Shown one piece after another: positions 42,700-52,241 of a DNA stretch of 64,000 nucleotides. The position numbers and the translations under genes were made by a program. The notes under the pieces were generated by a model. The model did no database searches and was not told the origin of the DNA. It worked only from the letters and a program-made list of their open reading frames with translations. Where the stretch lies: contig NZ_CP106793.1 of assembly GCF_025642135.1 (NCBI RefSeq), forward strand, positions 7,532,001 through 7,596,000, in the 5' to 3' direction. This DNA is from Streptomyces cynarae. Its GTDB lineage: Bacteria; Actinomycetota; Actinomycetes; Streptomycetales; Streptomycetaceae. The number at the start of each line of letters is the position of its first letter. Position 1 is the stretch's first letter.

Positions 42700-44652
42700 A
42701 TGCGGATCAGCACCCCCCTCAGAGCCTTCAGACCGCTCGCGGCTGCGGCCACCGCCGCGCTCCTGGCGGTCCTCCTCATCCCGTCGGCCGCCCACAGCGC
42801 GCCCCGGGAGAGCTGGCCCGTCTACTCGTACGACAACGCCATCCGTGAGTCGGTCTGGGTGGACACCGGCCTGGACGGCGACGGCGACGGAAAGTCCGAC
42901 CGTGTCGCCGCCGACGTCGTCCGGCCCCGTGAACCCGCGGCCAAGGGCCGCAAGGTGCCCGTCATCATGGACGCCAGCCCCTACTACTCCTGCTGCGGGC
43001 GCGGCAACGAGAGTCAGAAGAAGACCTACGACGCGAGCGGCCACGTCGTCCAGATGCCGCTCTTCTACGACAACTACTTCGTACCGCGCGGGTACGCCTT
43101 CGTCGGCGTCGACCTGGCCGGAACCGATCGCTCCGACGGCTGCGTGGACGTGGGCGGCCGCTCCGACATCCAGTCCGCCAAGGCCGTGATCGACTGGCTG
43201 AACGGCCGCGCCAAGGCCTACACCACCCGTACCGGCACCACGCCCGCCAAGGCGTCCTGGACCAACGGCGCCACCGGCATGATCGGCAAGAGCTGGGACG
43301 GCACCATCGCCAACGGAGTCGCCGCCACCGGCGTCAAGGGCCTGAAGACCATCGTGCCCATCAGCGCCATCTCCTCCTGGTACGACTACTACTTCGCCAA
43401 GGGCGCACCCCTGTACGACTCCGGCCCCAACTGGCTGTCCGACTACGTCGAGAGCCCCGACGCCCGCGCCAAGTGCGCCGCCGTGCAGCACAGACTCGTC
43501 GACGGCGCGCCGCGCACCGGTGACTGGACACCGCTGTGGACCGAACGCGACTACGTGAAGGACGCGGGCAAGGTCCGCGCGAGCGTCTTCCTCGTGCACG
43601 GCATGCAGGACCTCAACGTGCGCACCAAGCACCTCGGCCAGTGGTGGAACGCCCTCGCCCAGCACGGCGTCAAGCGCAAGATCTGGCTCTCGCAGACCGG
43701 GCACGTCGACCCCTTCGACTACCGGCGCGCCCCATGGGTGGACACCCTGCACCGCTGGTTCGACCACGAACTCCTCGGATACGACAACGGCATCGACCGC
43801 GAGCCCGTGGCCGACATCGAACGTCACCCCGACCAGTGGGTCACCTCCACCGTCTGGCCGCCCCGCGACACGGCCACGACCACGCTGCGTCCCGGCCACG
43901 GCGACCGGGCCGGCGTCGGCACCCTCGGACTGCGCTCCGGCACCGGCACCGAGACCTTCACCGACGACCCGCAGCTCAGCGAGACCGACTGGGCCGCGCA
44001 CATCGACCGGTCCACCCCCGACAAGGCCGGGTTCGTCACCCCGACGCTGTCGAGGGACCTGCGGATCTCCGGCTCCTCCACGGTGACCGTCACCGTCACG
44101 CCCACCACCTCCTCCGCCCACCTGTCCGCCGTGCTCGTCGACCTCGGCGCCGACACGATCCGCGACTACGCCGACTCCCAGGAGGGCATCACCACGCTCA
44201 CCGACCGCACCTGCTGGGGCGCGAGCACGGCCGGCGACAGCGCCTGCTTCAAGGTCACCCAGGCCAAGAAGGCGGACGTCACCTCCACGGTGTTCAGCCG
44301 CGGCTGGGCCGACCTCGGCCACTACGCCTCGGACGCGAAGGGCGTCCCGCTGACCCCGGGCAGGCCCTACACCGTCACGCTCGACCTGGCCGCGACCGAC
44401 CACGTCGTCCCGAAGGGCCACCGGTTGGCCCTGATCGTCGCCGGCACCGACAAGGACCTCATCGACCCTCCGTCCACCACGCCCACCCTGACCGTGGACC
44501 TGTCCCGCACGGCGGCCCGGGTGCCGCTCGTCGGAGGGGCCGCGGCGTTCGCGGGCGCCACCTCCGGGGCGACGTCGGCAACTGCTGCGCCCACCACGCC
44601 GTACGGCCTGCGGAGCCCGCACAGGGACCACCGCGTCCCCGACGGCCGCTGA
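42700..44652 (+). CDS. secreted Xaa-Pro dipeptidyl-peptidase (S15)
   Basis: A 650-residue secreted S15-type hydrolase with signal peptide (~1-33, PLAAAATAALLAVLLIPSAA). The nucleophile is Ser198 in GKSWDGT, with the Asp and His further on (HGMQDLNVR, SQTGHVD), and a jelly-roll C-terminal domain from ~440. DGDGDGKSD near 60 is a Ca2+-binding-like loop. It removes X-Pro dipeptides; together with the divergent M1 peptidase it suggests extracellular peptide scavenging. ATG at 42700 has no close ribosome site, so the start is less sure. Confidence 0.87.
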   Translation: MRISTPLRAFRPLAAAATAALLAVLLIPSAAHSAPRESWPVYSYDNAIRESVWVDTGLDGDGDGKSDRVAADVVRPREPAAKGRKVPVIMDASPYYSCCGRGNESQKKTYDASGHVVQMPLFYDNYFVPRGYAFVGVDLAGTDRSDGCVDVGGRSDIQSAKAVIDWLNGRAKAYTTRTGTTPAKASWTNGATGMIGKSWDGTIANGVAATGVKGLKTIVPISAISSWYDYYFAKGAPLYDSGPNWLSDYVESPDARAKCAAVQHRLVDGAPRTGDWTPLWTERDYVKDAGKVRASVFLVHGMQDLNVRTKHLGQWWNALAQHGVKRKIWLSQTGHVDPFDYRRAPWVDTLHRWFDHELLGYDNGIDREPVADIERHPDQWVTSTVWPPRDTATTTLRPGHGDRAGVGTLGLRSGTGTETFTDDPQLSETDWAAHIDRSTPDKAGFVTPTLSRDLRISGSSTVTVTVTPTTSSAHLSAVLVDLGADTIRDYADSQEGITTLTDRTCWGASTAGDSACFKVTQAKKADVTSTVFSRGWADLGHYASDAKGVPLTPGRPYTVTLDLAATDHVVPKGHRLALIVAGTDKDLIDPPSTTPTLTVDLSRTAARVPLVGGAAAFAGATSGATSATAAPTTPYGLRSPHRDHRVPDGR

Positions 44653-44679
44653 CGGCGGCACGGCATCCGACACAGCCTC

Positions 44680-44708
44680 GGGCGGCCGGGTCCACGGCCC
44701 GGCCGCCC
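44680..44708. terminator. terminator hairpin after the S15 peptidase gene
   Basis: An 11-bp perfect stem (44680-44690 with 44698-44708, 7-nt loop) lies 28 bp after the stop codon. Confidence 0.75.
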
Positions 44709-44781
44709 CTGCCGGCGCGGTAGGCCGATCGAATCCGTTCTGCCGTGCTCACATCACCCCCCGCGTGGGGATACTCACGGC

Positions 44782-45804
44782 ATGCCTGCCGAATACGCGA
44801 CCTTCGGCCTGGCACCGGCCATGCGGGCCGGTGCCGTGCTCACCGGTGGCGACTACGAAGCGCACCGGGATTTCGTGGACTTCGTCGTCGACGGACGCCC
44901 GCTGCTGCACCGGCTCTCCGACCTCGACGCCGTCTCCCCGCTGGCCTCCGACATACCGCCTGCGATCTTCACCGCGCAGGTGCGCGGGCTGCTGCTGGAG
45001 ACCGGTGCGCCGCTGCCGGGCGGCCGGTACGTCCTGTACGGCTGCCCCGAGTGCGAGGACCTGGCGTGCGGAGCGGTCACCGCGGTCATCGCACGCGACG
45101 GCGACGACTACGTCTGGCGGGACTTCGCCTGGCAGACCGACGACACCGCCGATCTCGAACTCAACGGTTACCACGGCATCGGCCCCTTCCGCTTCCACGG
45201 AGCCGAGTACCGTGCCGCGTTGGGCGCGCTGCTGGACGGCGGCGCCCCCGCGTCCCGGCGCCGCGTGCTGCTGATCGGCGCCCGTGTCGCCGTGCTCGCC
45301 AAGCTCGCCGCCGCCCTGCGCACCATCGGCATCGGCGCCGACATCACCCGCGACGCGACCGGCGTCCCCACCGAGGAACTGCGCCAGTACGGTGCCGTCG
45401 CCTTCGGACGGGCGGTCACGGAGGAGGAACGGGCCGCCGTACGCCGGTCCTTCGAGGACGCCGGGCTCGATGTCGCCCACGTCGACGGACTCGCCCCGAT
45501 CGTCCCGCTGCTCGTCGCCCAGATCGAGCAGGCGCTGGACCGCGCCCCGGCCCAGCAGCGCCGCCTGACGGGACTGGCTGCCACCGACGGCGCGGCGTAC
45601 GTAGAGGTCACCTCCCGCTGCCGTGTCCGCCTCACCGCCCACCGCCTCGACCGCCTCTACCGCACCCACACCAGCGAGGTCTTCGACGGCGTCCTGGAGC
45701 CGGGCCGTCACCGTATCGCCCTTGACTCCAAGGCGGTGAAGGGCGAGGCGTTCCTCGTGGCGCGGACCTCGGGAAGTGTCCTGGTGGAGGCCGTGACGCG
45801 GTGA
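44782..45804 (+). CDS. conserved hypothetical protein, possible oxidoreductase
   Basis: A 340-residue protein I do not recognise as a named enzyme. GCPECEDLACGA near residues 94-105 holds a CxxC plus a third Cys, possibly a metal site. The middle (RRRVLLIGARVAVLAKLAAAL) looks like a Rossmann beta-alpha unit. Related Streptomyces proteins are often called oxidoreductase without evidence. ATG at 44782; it is followed 48 bp later by an ABC-F gene. Confidence 0.6.
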   Translation: MPAEYATFGLAPAMRAGAVLTGGDYEAHRDFVDFVVDGRPLLHRLSDLDAVSPLASDIPPAIFTAQVRGLLLETGAPLPGGRYVLYGCPECEDLACGAVTAVIARDGDDYVWRDFAWQTDDTADLELNGYHGIGPFRFHGAEYRAALGALLDGGAPASRRRVLLIGARVAVLAKLAAALRTIGIGADITRDATGVPTEELRQYGAVAFGRAVTEEERAAVRRSFEDAGLDVAHVDGLAPIVPLLVAQIEQALDRAPAQQRRLTGLAATDGAAYVEVTSRCRVRLTAHRLDRLYRTHTSEVFDGVLEPGRHRIALDSKAVKGEAFLVARTSGSVLVEAVTR

Positions 45805-45852
45805 GAATCCGGGCGCGCGCGGCACCGGGCGGCCGTTAGGATCGGCGGTCTG

Positions 45853-47493
45853 ATGACTGCCACCCTCGTCGCCAAGAACCTCGCCGCCGGGCACGGCGAC
45901 CGCTCGCTCTTCACCGGGCTCGACCTCGTCGTCGCGCCCGGTGATGTGATCGGGCTCGTCGGTGCCAACGGCGCGGGCAAGTCCACCCTGCTGCGCATGC
46001 TCGCCGGGCTGCACACCCCCGAGCAGGGCGAGCTGCGGCTGTCCCCGCCCACCGCCACGGTCGGGCACCTGCCGCAGGAGCCGGAGCGCCGGCCGGGGGA
46101 GACCGTACGGGAGTTCCTGGCCCGCCGCACAGGCGTCGCCGACGCGCAGCGGGCGATGGACGAGGCCACGCAGGGGCTCGTCGACGGGGCGCCCGGCGCG
46201 GACGACGCGTACGCGGCGAGCCTGGAGCGCTGGCTCGCCCTCGGCGGCGCGGACCTCGACGAACGCGCCGAGGAGGTCGCCGACTCCCTGGGCCTGGGCG
46301 TCGGCCTGGACCAGCCGATGACGTCCCTGTCCGGCGGGCAGGCGGCCCGCGCAGGCCTCGCCTCCCTGCTGCTGTCCCGCTACGACGTCTTCCTGCTCGA
46401 CGAGCCCACCAACGACCTCGACCTGGACGGCCTGGAGCGGCTGGAGCGCTTTGTCAGCGGGCTCCGCGCCGGGACGGTGGTCGTCAGCCACGACCGGGAG
46501 TTCCTCACCCGCACGGTCACCAAGGTTCTCGAACTCGACCTCGCGCAGCGGCAGATCAACCTCTACGGCGGCGGATACGAGGCCTATCTCGAGGAGCGTG
46601 AGCGGGCCCGCCGGCACGCCCGCGAGGAGTACGAGGAGTACGCCGACAAGAAGTCCGCCCTCCAGGACCGTGCCCAGATGCAGCGCGCCTGGATGGACAA
46701 GGGCGTCAAGAACGCACGCCGCAAGGCGAGCGACAACGACAAGATCGGCCGCAAGTTCCGCAGCGAGGCCAGCGAGAAGCAGGCCGCGAAGGCCCGGCAG
46801 ACCCAGCGCATGATCGAGCGCCTGGAGGCCGTCGAGGAGCCCCGCAAGGAGTGGGAGCTGCGCATGGAGATCGCGTCGGCCCCCCGCTCGGGCGCGGTCG
46901 TCGCCACGCTGCGGGACGCGGAGGTGCGGCGCGGCGACTTCACCTTCGGCCCGGTGTCCCTCCAGATCGACTGGGCGGACCGGGTGGCGGTGACGGGCGC
47001 GAACGGCGCGGGCAAGTCCACCCTGCTCGGCGCGCTCCTCGGCCGTGTCCCGCTGGACGCGGGCCACGCCTCCCTCGGCTCGGGCGTCCTGGTCGGCGAG
47101 GTCGACCAGGCCCGCAAGCTGTTCCACGGCCCGGAATCCCTGCTGGACGCGTTCCGCGCCGCGGTCCCCGACACCGAGCCGGTCGAGGTCCGCACCCTGC
47201 TCGCCAAGTTCGGCCTGAAGACGGACCACATCCTGCGCCCGGCAGCGACCCTCTCCCCGGGCGAACGCACCCGTGCCGCGCTGGCGCTGCTCCAGGGCCG
47301 GGGGGTCAATCTGCTGGTCCTGGACGAGCCGACGAACCACCTGGACCTGCCGGCGATCGAACAGCTGGAGTCGGCCCTGGACTCCTACGAGGGCACTCTG
47401 CTCCTCGTCACCCACGACCGCCGGATGCTGGACGCGGTACGGGTGACACGCCGCCTGGAGGTGGCGGACGGCAAGGTGACGGAACACCCGTGA
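45853..47493 (+). CDS. ABC-F family ATPase
   Basis: A 546-residue ABC-F protein with two ATPase domains. First: Walker A GANGAGKST near 38-46, LSGGQAARAG, LLDEPTNDLD. Second: GANGAGKST near 382, LSPGERTRAA, LVLDEPTNHLD. The linker (~240-330) is charged and helical. It differs from the tiaA-like copy at 28818; resemblance to Uup/EttA housekeeping factors or to resistance types cannot be decided by eye. ATG at 45853. A ~170-bp structured region follows it. Confidence 0.85.
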   Translation: MTATLVAKNLAAGHGDRSLFTGLDLVVAPGDVIGLVGANGAGKSTLLRMLAGLHTPEQGELRLSPPTATVGHLPQEPERRPGETVREFLARRTGVADAQRAMDEATQGLVDGAPGADDAYAASLERWLALGGADLDERAEEVADSLGLGVGLDQPMTSLSGGQAARAGLASLLLSRYDVFLLDEPTNDLDLDGLERLERFVSGLRAGTVVVSHDREFLTRTVTKVLELDLAQRQINLYGGGYEAYLEERERARRHAREEYEEYADKKSALQDRAQMQRAWMDKGVKNARRKASDNDKIGRKFRSEASEKQAAKARQTQRMIERLEAVEEPRKEWELRMEIASAPRSGAVVATLRDAEVRRGDFTFGPVSLQIDWADRVAVTGANGAGKSTLLGALLGRVPLDAGHASLGSGVLVGEVDQARKLFHGPESLLDAFRAAVPDTEPVEVRTLLAKFGLKTDHILRPAATLSPGERTRAALALLQGRGVNLLVLDEPTNHLDLPAIEQLESALDSYEGTLLLVTHDRRMLDAVRVTRRLEVADGKVTEHP

Positions 47494-47583
47494 CCGCGTC
47501 GGGCAATCGGCTTGTTCCCCGAACTGTGCTCGTCCTAGAGTGAGTTGACTCCGACGAGATGTTCCCCCGAAGTACGCCGCAGA

Positions 47584-47662
47584 GCGGGAGCGTCCCACCT
47601 CACCGAGGTGCCGGAGGGGCGGCAGCTGTCCTTGTCGACCCTTCCTGTCGGAGGTCTCCCGC
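47584..47662 (+). promoter_or_regulatory. structured leader before the LLM gene
   Basis: GCGGGAG (47584-47590) pairs perfectly with CTCCCGC (47656-47662), which sits between the ribosome site and the ATG at 47663. Inside it are a 6-bp hairpin (47596-47601 with 47605-47610) and a 4-bp hairpin (47636-47639 with 47647-47650). The result is a closed multi-branch fold that could block translation, as riboswitches do. I recognise no known class. Confidence 0.5.
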
Positions 47663-48508
47663 ATGAACATCGGTATCGGTCTGCCCATCGGCGACCCGAC
47701 CACCCTGCTCACCTGGGCGCGGCACGCGGACGCCGGGCCCTTCAGCACCCTCGGCCTGCTCGACCGGCTCGTCTACGACAACCCGGAACCCCTGGTCGCG
47801 CTCTCCGTCCTCGCGGGCGCCACCTCCCGCATCCGCGTCCAGACCGAGGTGCTGCTCGCCCCGCTGCGGGATACCGCCCTGCTCGCCAAGCAGGCCGCCA
47901 CCCTCGACCGGATGACCGGTGGGCGGCTGGTCCTCGGCCTGGGCATCGGCGGCCGTGACGACGACCACCGGGCCACGGGCACCGACCCGCGTACCCGGGG
48001 TCGGCGCCTCGACGAGCAGATGGAGGTCATGCGGCGCCTGTGGTCCGGCGAGCCGTACGGTGAGGGCGTCGGCCCGATCGGGCCGACGCCCGCTCGCCCC
48101 GGCGGCCCCGAGGTCCTCTTCGGCGGGTTCAAGCCGGCCGCGCTCGAACGCGTCGCGCGGTGGGGCGACGGCTTCCTGGCCGCCGCGCCGCCCTCCTGGG
48201 CGGGCGGCCTGTTCGACACCGTCCGCGGGTTCTGGCAGCAGTACGGCCGCGACGGCGAGCCCCGCCTCGTCGCGCAGGTCAATGTGGCGCTCGGCCCGCA
48301 GGACGTGATCGACGACGCACGGACCGCCATGCACGCCTACTACACCTTCACCGGCATGGCCGACCGGATGGTCGCCGGGATGCTCACCACACCGGCGGAG
48401 ATCCAGGAGGCGATCACCGCCTTCACCGACCTCGGTGCCGACGAGGTGATGCTCTACTGCTACGGCCTCGACCCGGCCCAGGTGGACCGCCTGGCCGACA
48501 TCCTGTGA
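47663..48508 (+). CDS. LLM-class F420-dependent oxidoreductase
   Basis: A 281-residue luciferase-like monooxygenase family enzyme: GIGLPIGDP at the N-terminus, LVLGLGIGGRDDD at ~91-103 and the typical barrel. Binding F420H2 or FMN is likely; the substrate is unknown. The ATG has GGAGG a few bases upstream, but its spacer is complementary to an upstream segment. It converges with tex, with a hairpin between. Confidence 0.85.
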   Translation: MNIGIGLPIGDPTTLLTWARHADAGPFSTLGLLDRLVYDNPEPLVALSVLAGATSRIRVQTEVLLAPLRDTALLAKQAATLDRMTGGRLVLGLGIGGRDDDHRATGTDPRTRGRRLDEQMEVMRRLWSGEPYGEGVGPIGPTPARPGGPEVLFGGFKPAALERVARWGDGFLAAAPPSWAGGLFDTVRGFWQQYGRDGEPRLVAQVNVALGPQDVIDDARTAMHAYYTFTGMADRMVAGMLTTPAEIQEAITAFTDLGADEVMLYCYGLDPAQVDRLADIL

Positions 48509-48542
48509 CGACCTGATCCCGTACGGCTCGGCCGGAGGGAAC

Positions 48543-48583
48543 CCGGGCCCGGGCTCCCCTACGGAGCAGGGGCCCGGGCCCGG
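48543..48583. terminator. bidirectional terminator hairpin
   Basis: A 12-bp perfect stem (48543-48554 with 48572-48583) lies between the convergent LLM and tex genes and probably serves both. Confidence 0.75.
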
Positions 48584-48587
48584 CACC

Positions 48588-50951
48588 TCAGCGGCGGCCC
48601 GGCTTCTGGTCGAGCAGACCGGCCCGGCGCAGTGCGTCCGCCATCGCGCTGTTGGCCGGCGGGGGCGCCTGGCGGGAGCCCGTGCCCTGGCGGCCCTGGC
48701 GCTGCTGCGGGGGACGCCCGCCGCGCTGCCGGGCGCCGCCGGAGGGCTGCCCCTGCGGAGCCGCCTCGTCGTCCAGCCGCAGCGTCAGCGAGATCCGCTT
48801 GCGCGGAATGTCGACGTCCAGGACCTTCACCTTGACGATGTCACCCGGCTTCACCACGTCCCGCGGGTCCTTGACGAACGTCTTCGACATCGCGGAGACG
48901 TGCACCAGACCGTCCTGGTGGACGCCGACGTCGACGAAGGCGCCGAACGCGGCGACGTTCGTGACCACGCCCTCCAGGATCATCCCGGACGACAGGTCGG
49001 AGATCTTCTCCACGCCCTCCTTGAAGCTGGCCGTCTTGAACGCGGGCCGCGGGTCGCGCCCCGGCTTCTCCAGCTCCTTGAGGATGTCGGTCACCGTCGG
49101 CAGACCGAACGTCTCGTCCACGAAGTCGGACGCCTTCATCGAGCGCAGCACCGCCGTGTTCCCGATCAGCGACGCCACCTCCTGGCCCGTCGTCTTCACC
49201 ATGCGCCGGACCACCGGGTACGCCTCCGGGTGCACGCTGGAGGCGTCCAGCGGGTCGTCACCGCCCCGGATCCGCAGGAAGCCCGCGCACTGCTCGTACG
49301 CCTTGGGCCCGAGCCGCGCCACGTTCTTCAGCTGGGCGCGGGACGTGAACGGGCCGTTGGTGTCGCGGTGCGCCACGATGTTCTCCGCGAGCCCGGAGGA
49401 GATGCCGGAGACCCGGGCCAGCAGCGGAGCCGACGCCGTGTTGACGTCCACGCCCACGCCGTTCACACAGTCCTCCACGACCGCGTCCAGCGAGCGGGAC
49501 AGCTTCACCTCGGACAGGTCGTGCTGGTACTGGCCGACGCCGATCGACTTCGGGTCGATCTTCACCAGTTCGGCGAGCGGGTCCTGCAGACGGCGCGCGA
49601 TGGAGACGGCGCCACGCAGCGACACGTCCATGTCCGGCAGCTCCTGCGAGGCGAACGCGGAGGCGGAGTACACCGACGCGCCGGCCTCGGACACCATCAC
49701 CTTCGTCAGCCCCAACTCGGGGTGCTTGGAGATGAGTTCACCGGCGAGCTTGTCCGTCTCGCGGGACGCCGTGCCGTTGCCGATCGCGATCAGCTCGACC
49801 GCGTGCTCCTTGGCCAGCCGGGCCAGCTTGGCGATCGCCTCGTCCCACTTGTTGGCCGGGACGTGCGGGTGGATGACGTCCGTGGCGACCACCTTGCCGG
49901 TCGCGTCCACCACGGCCACCTTCACGCCCGTACGGAAACCGGGGTCCAGGCCCAGCGTCGCGCGGGTGCCGGCGGGGGCGGCGAGCAGCAGGTCGCGCAG
50001 ATTCGCAGCGAAGACCTTGACGGCCTCGTCCTCGGCCGCCGTACGCAGCCTGAGCCGCAGGTCGATGCCCAGGTGCACCAGGATGCGGGTGCGCCAGGCC
50101 CAGCGGACGGTGTCCAGCAGCCACTTGTCGGCAGGACGGCCGCGGTCGGCGATCCCGAAGCGGTGCGCCACGATCCCCTCGTACGACGACGGACCGTCCG
50201 TCGGCTCCTCCGGCTCCAGGACGAGGTCGAGGACCTCCTCCTTCTCGCCGCGCAGCAGAGCGAGGACCCGGTGCGAGGGCAGCTCGGTGAAGGGCTCGGC
50301 GAAGTCGAAGTAGTCGGCGAACTTGGCGCCCGTCTCCTCCTTGCCCTCCCGTACCTTGGACGCCAGGCGTCCGCGCACCCACATCCGCTCGCGCAGCTCG
50401 CCGATCAGGTCCGCGTCCTCCGCGAACCGCTCGGTGAGGATCGCCCGCGCGCCCTCCAGCGCGGCCTGCGGGTCCGGCACCCCCTTGTCGGCGTCGACGA
50501 ACGCGGCCGCCGCGGCCACGGGCTCCACCGTCGGGTCGCCGAGCAGGCCCTCGGCCAGCGGCTCGAGCCCCGCCTCGCGTGCGATCTGCGCCTTGGTGCG
50601 CCGCTTTGGCTTGTAGGGGAGGTAGATGTCCTCCAGGCGCGCCTTGGTCTCCGCGCCCCGGATCCGCGCCTCGAGCTCCTCCGTGAGCTTGCCCTGCTCC
50701 CGCACCGACTCGAGGATCGCCGTGCGCCGCTCCTCGAGCTCACGCAGATAGCGCAGCCGCTCCTCGATCGTGCGCAGCTGCGCGTCGTCGAGCATCTCGG
50801 TCGCTTCCTTGCGGTAGCGGGCGATGAAGGGCACCGTCGAGCCGCCGTCCAGCAGCTCGACCGCGGCCTTCACCTGCCGCTCCCGTACGCCGAGCTCCTC
50901 GGCGATCCTGCCTTCGATGGACCCTGCTCCGAGGGACCCGGGTGTCGTCAC
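48588..50951 (-). CDS. tex: Tex family RNA-binding transcription accessory protein
   Basis: A 787-residue Tex protein. The N-terminal helical domain ([20 protein letters not shown]), the YqgF-like RNase H fold ([19 protein letters not shown]), the helix-hairpin-helix region ([18 protein letters not shown]) and C-terminal S1 domain ([20 protein letters not shown]) are in the usual order. The Gly/Arg-rich tail after S1 is extra in Streptomyces. It binds RNA and affects transcription or translation. GTG at 50951 is the best start; the ribosome site GGAGAAGG is 12 nt upstream. Confidence 0.92.
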   Translation of the reverse strand: MTTPGSLGAGSIEGRIAEELGVRERQVKAAVELLDGGSTVPFIARYRKEATEMLDDAQLRTIEERLRYLRELEERRTAILESVREQGKLTEELEARIRGAETKARLEDIYLPYKPKRRTKAQIAREAGLEPLAEGLLGDPTVEPVAAAAAFVDADKGVPDPQAALEGARAILTERFAEDADLIGELRERMWVRGRLASKVREGKEETGAKFADYFDFAEPFTELPSHRVLALLRGEKEEVLDLVLEPEEPTDGPSSYEGIVAHRFGIADRGRPADKWLLDTVRWAWRTRILVHLGIDLRLRLRTAAEDEAVKVFAANLRDLLLAAPAGTRATLGLDPGFRTGVKVAVVDATGKVVATDVIHPHVPANKWDEAIAKLARLAKEHAVELIAIGNGTASRETDKLAGELISKHPELGLTKVMVSEAGASVYSASAFASQELPDMDVSLRGAVSIARRLQDPLAELVKIDPKSIGVGQYQHDLSEVKLSRSLDAVVEDCVNGVGVDVNTASAPLLARVSGISSGLAENIVAHRDTNGPFTSRAQLKNVARLGPKAYEQCAGFLRIRGGDDPLDASSVHPEAYPVVRRMVKTTGQEVASLIGNTAVLRSMKASDFVDETFGLPTVTDILKELEKPGRDPRPAFKTASFKEGVEKISDLSSGMILEGVVTNVAAFGAFVDVGVHQDGLVHVSAMSKTFVKDPRDVVKPGDIVKVKVLDVDIPRKRISLTLRLDDEAAPQGQPSGGARQRGGRPPQQRQGRQGTGSRQAPPPANSAMADALRRAGLLDQKPGRR

Positions 50952-51083
50952 GATCCCGTACCGCCTTCTCCACTGAGGTTGCGCGGCAATTGTGGCAGGT
51001 CGCACCGACAACGGGGGCGCAAGGGCACGAGGACGGGGCGGCGCCGTCCGCGCCGCCCCGTGGGCTGGGGGTCCTCGGGCGGT

Positions 51084-51209
51084 TCAGGCCCGGCGGGCGG
51101 AGTCCGAAGCCCCGCCGAACAGCCGGGCCAGTGCCCGCAGCGGCAGCGTCACGACGGTCGCGACGGCGCCGCCGATCTGGCGCAGTACGTCTGCGATCGC
51201 ACGGAACAC
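51084..51209 (-). CDS. 41-residue LPFR-motif-type small protein
   Basis: GTG at 51209 follows AAAGGGG by six bases. The 41 residues (MFRAIADVLRQIGGAV at the start) form one amphipathic helix and then TLPLRALARLFGGA. I recall small actinomycete proteins of this type annotated for an LPFR motif; here it reads LPLR. A membrane-associated amphipathic helix is likely, function unknown. It is the sole gene on this strand between tex and the next gene at 51262. Confidence 0.7.
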   Translation of the reverse strand: MFRAIADVLRQIGGAVATVVTLPLRALARLFGGASDSARRA

Positions 51210-51261
51210 AAGTTTCCCCTTTCGTCTCCCGGTGTGGACCATCGGGTGACGGCCGGGTACC

Positions 51262-52128
51262 TCATCCCTTGCCGATCATGCCCTCCGGGAAGGCCCCGGC
51301 CGTGAGGGCCCTGGTCAGCAGCGCGCCCGCGAGATCCGTCAGCCGTTCGACGCCCGCGGCGCCGAGGTGTTCGTAGGGGGCCCGGTCCAGGCGGTCGGTC
51401 TCCGCCTCGATCTCCCCGCGCAGCGCGGTGCCCGCCTCGGTCAACTCGTCGTCCGCACCGAGCAGTCCACGCTCGCGCAGCCGCCCGCACGCCGCGTCCC
51501 AGTCCTCCCGGCTCCAGCCGCGCGTGCCGAGCGCCCACTTGGGGGACATGCCCTTGCCGGTCGCGGTGTGCGTCACCAGTGCCTCCACCGGATCGAGGTC
51601 CGCCGCCAGCAGCACCGCGAGATGGCCGTCGCCGCGGTGCTCCCGCAGCAGTGTGGCAGCGTGCCAGAGCGCCAGGTGCGGCTCGTCGGGCACCGGCAGA
51701 TCGGCGTGCGCGGCATACAGGGGGCGCGCGTGCCGGGTGCACGCCTCCGTCGCGCGCAGCGCGAGCTGCGCCGCCTCGGCCGTCTCCTTGGCGGCGACGG
51801 TCTCCTCGCCCAGCAGCCGCCGCAGCGTCGCGTCGACTGCACGCGCGCGTGCCGCGAGCACCACCTGGGGGGACGCCGTCTCCCACACGGCCGGCACATG
51901 CCGTGCCACCAGCCCGGGGTGGAAGTTGAAGAACGCGGCCGTCACCACACCCGCGCCCACGGGGCCCATGGCGGCGGCCCGCACCGCGAAGTAGGCGGCT
52001 CTGCTGTCGGACACGCCCACGGCGGTCAGTTCCCGGCTCAGATCCGGCGAGAAGTAGTGCGTCGAGTGCAGCGGATTGATCACATTGTGGCAGCGCCGCG
52101 CGGCGCGCTCCGGTAGGGGAGAGGTCAT
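51262..52128 (-). CDS. SCO6745-type conserved protein
   Basis: A 288-residue helical protein of the actinomycete family I recall as SCO6745 family. RRCHNVINPLHSTHYFSPDLSR at the N-terminus and HLALWHAATLLREHRGDGH are conserved. A winged-helix-like region near 225-265 (LGTRGWSREDWDAACGRLRERG) suggests a MarR-like part, but no function is established. The ATG at 52128 lies only 12 bp from a perfect palindrome, so control at its promoter is probable. Confidence 0.75.
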   Translation of the reverse strand: MTSPLPERAARRCHNVINPLHSTHYFSPDLSRELTAVGVSDSRAAYFAVRAAAMGPVGAGVVTAAFFNFHPGLVARHVPAVWETASPQVVLAARARAVDATLRRLLGEETVAAKETAEAAQLALRATEACTRHARPLYAAHADLPVPDEPHLALWHAATLLREHRGDGHLAVLLAADLDPVEALVTHTATGKGMSPKWALGTRGWSREDWDAACGRLRERGLLGADDELTEAGTALRGEIEAETDRLDRAPYEHLGAAGVERLTDLAGALLTRALTAGAFPEGMIGKG

Positions 52129-52139
52129 GACCGGCAGGT

Positions 52140-52155
52140 TACCGACTGGTCGGTA
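52140..52155. promoter_or_regulatory. palindromic operator between divergent genes
   Basis: TACCGACTGGTCGGTA has perfect 7-bp arms and is a typical TetR-family target. It lies 12 bp from the start at 52128 and 86 bp before the start at 52242. No TetR gene is adjacent. Confidence 0.65.
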
Positions 52156-52241
52156 CGTCGAAAAGCGCACGGCCCGGCATGGCAGGAAAGGTGGGATCTT
52201 CGTCGTTGCAGCCATGTCGCCCACCGCCAAGAATCGACGGC

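Noticed and set aside
47545..47662. SAM, TPP, cobalamin or FMN riboswitch before the LLM gene
   Set aside because: None of the conserved core motifs of these classes is present; only a foldable leader is supported.
44749..47748. Very long open frame on the minus strand opposite the oxidoreductase-like and ABC-F genes
   Set aside because: Its composition is Arg/Gly/Val-rich with no domain; the plus strand encodes clear enzymes. It is a high-GC antisense shadow.
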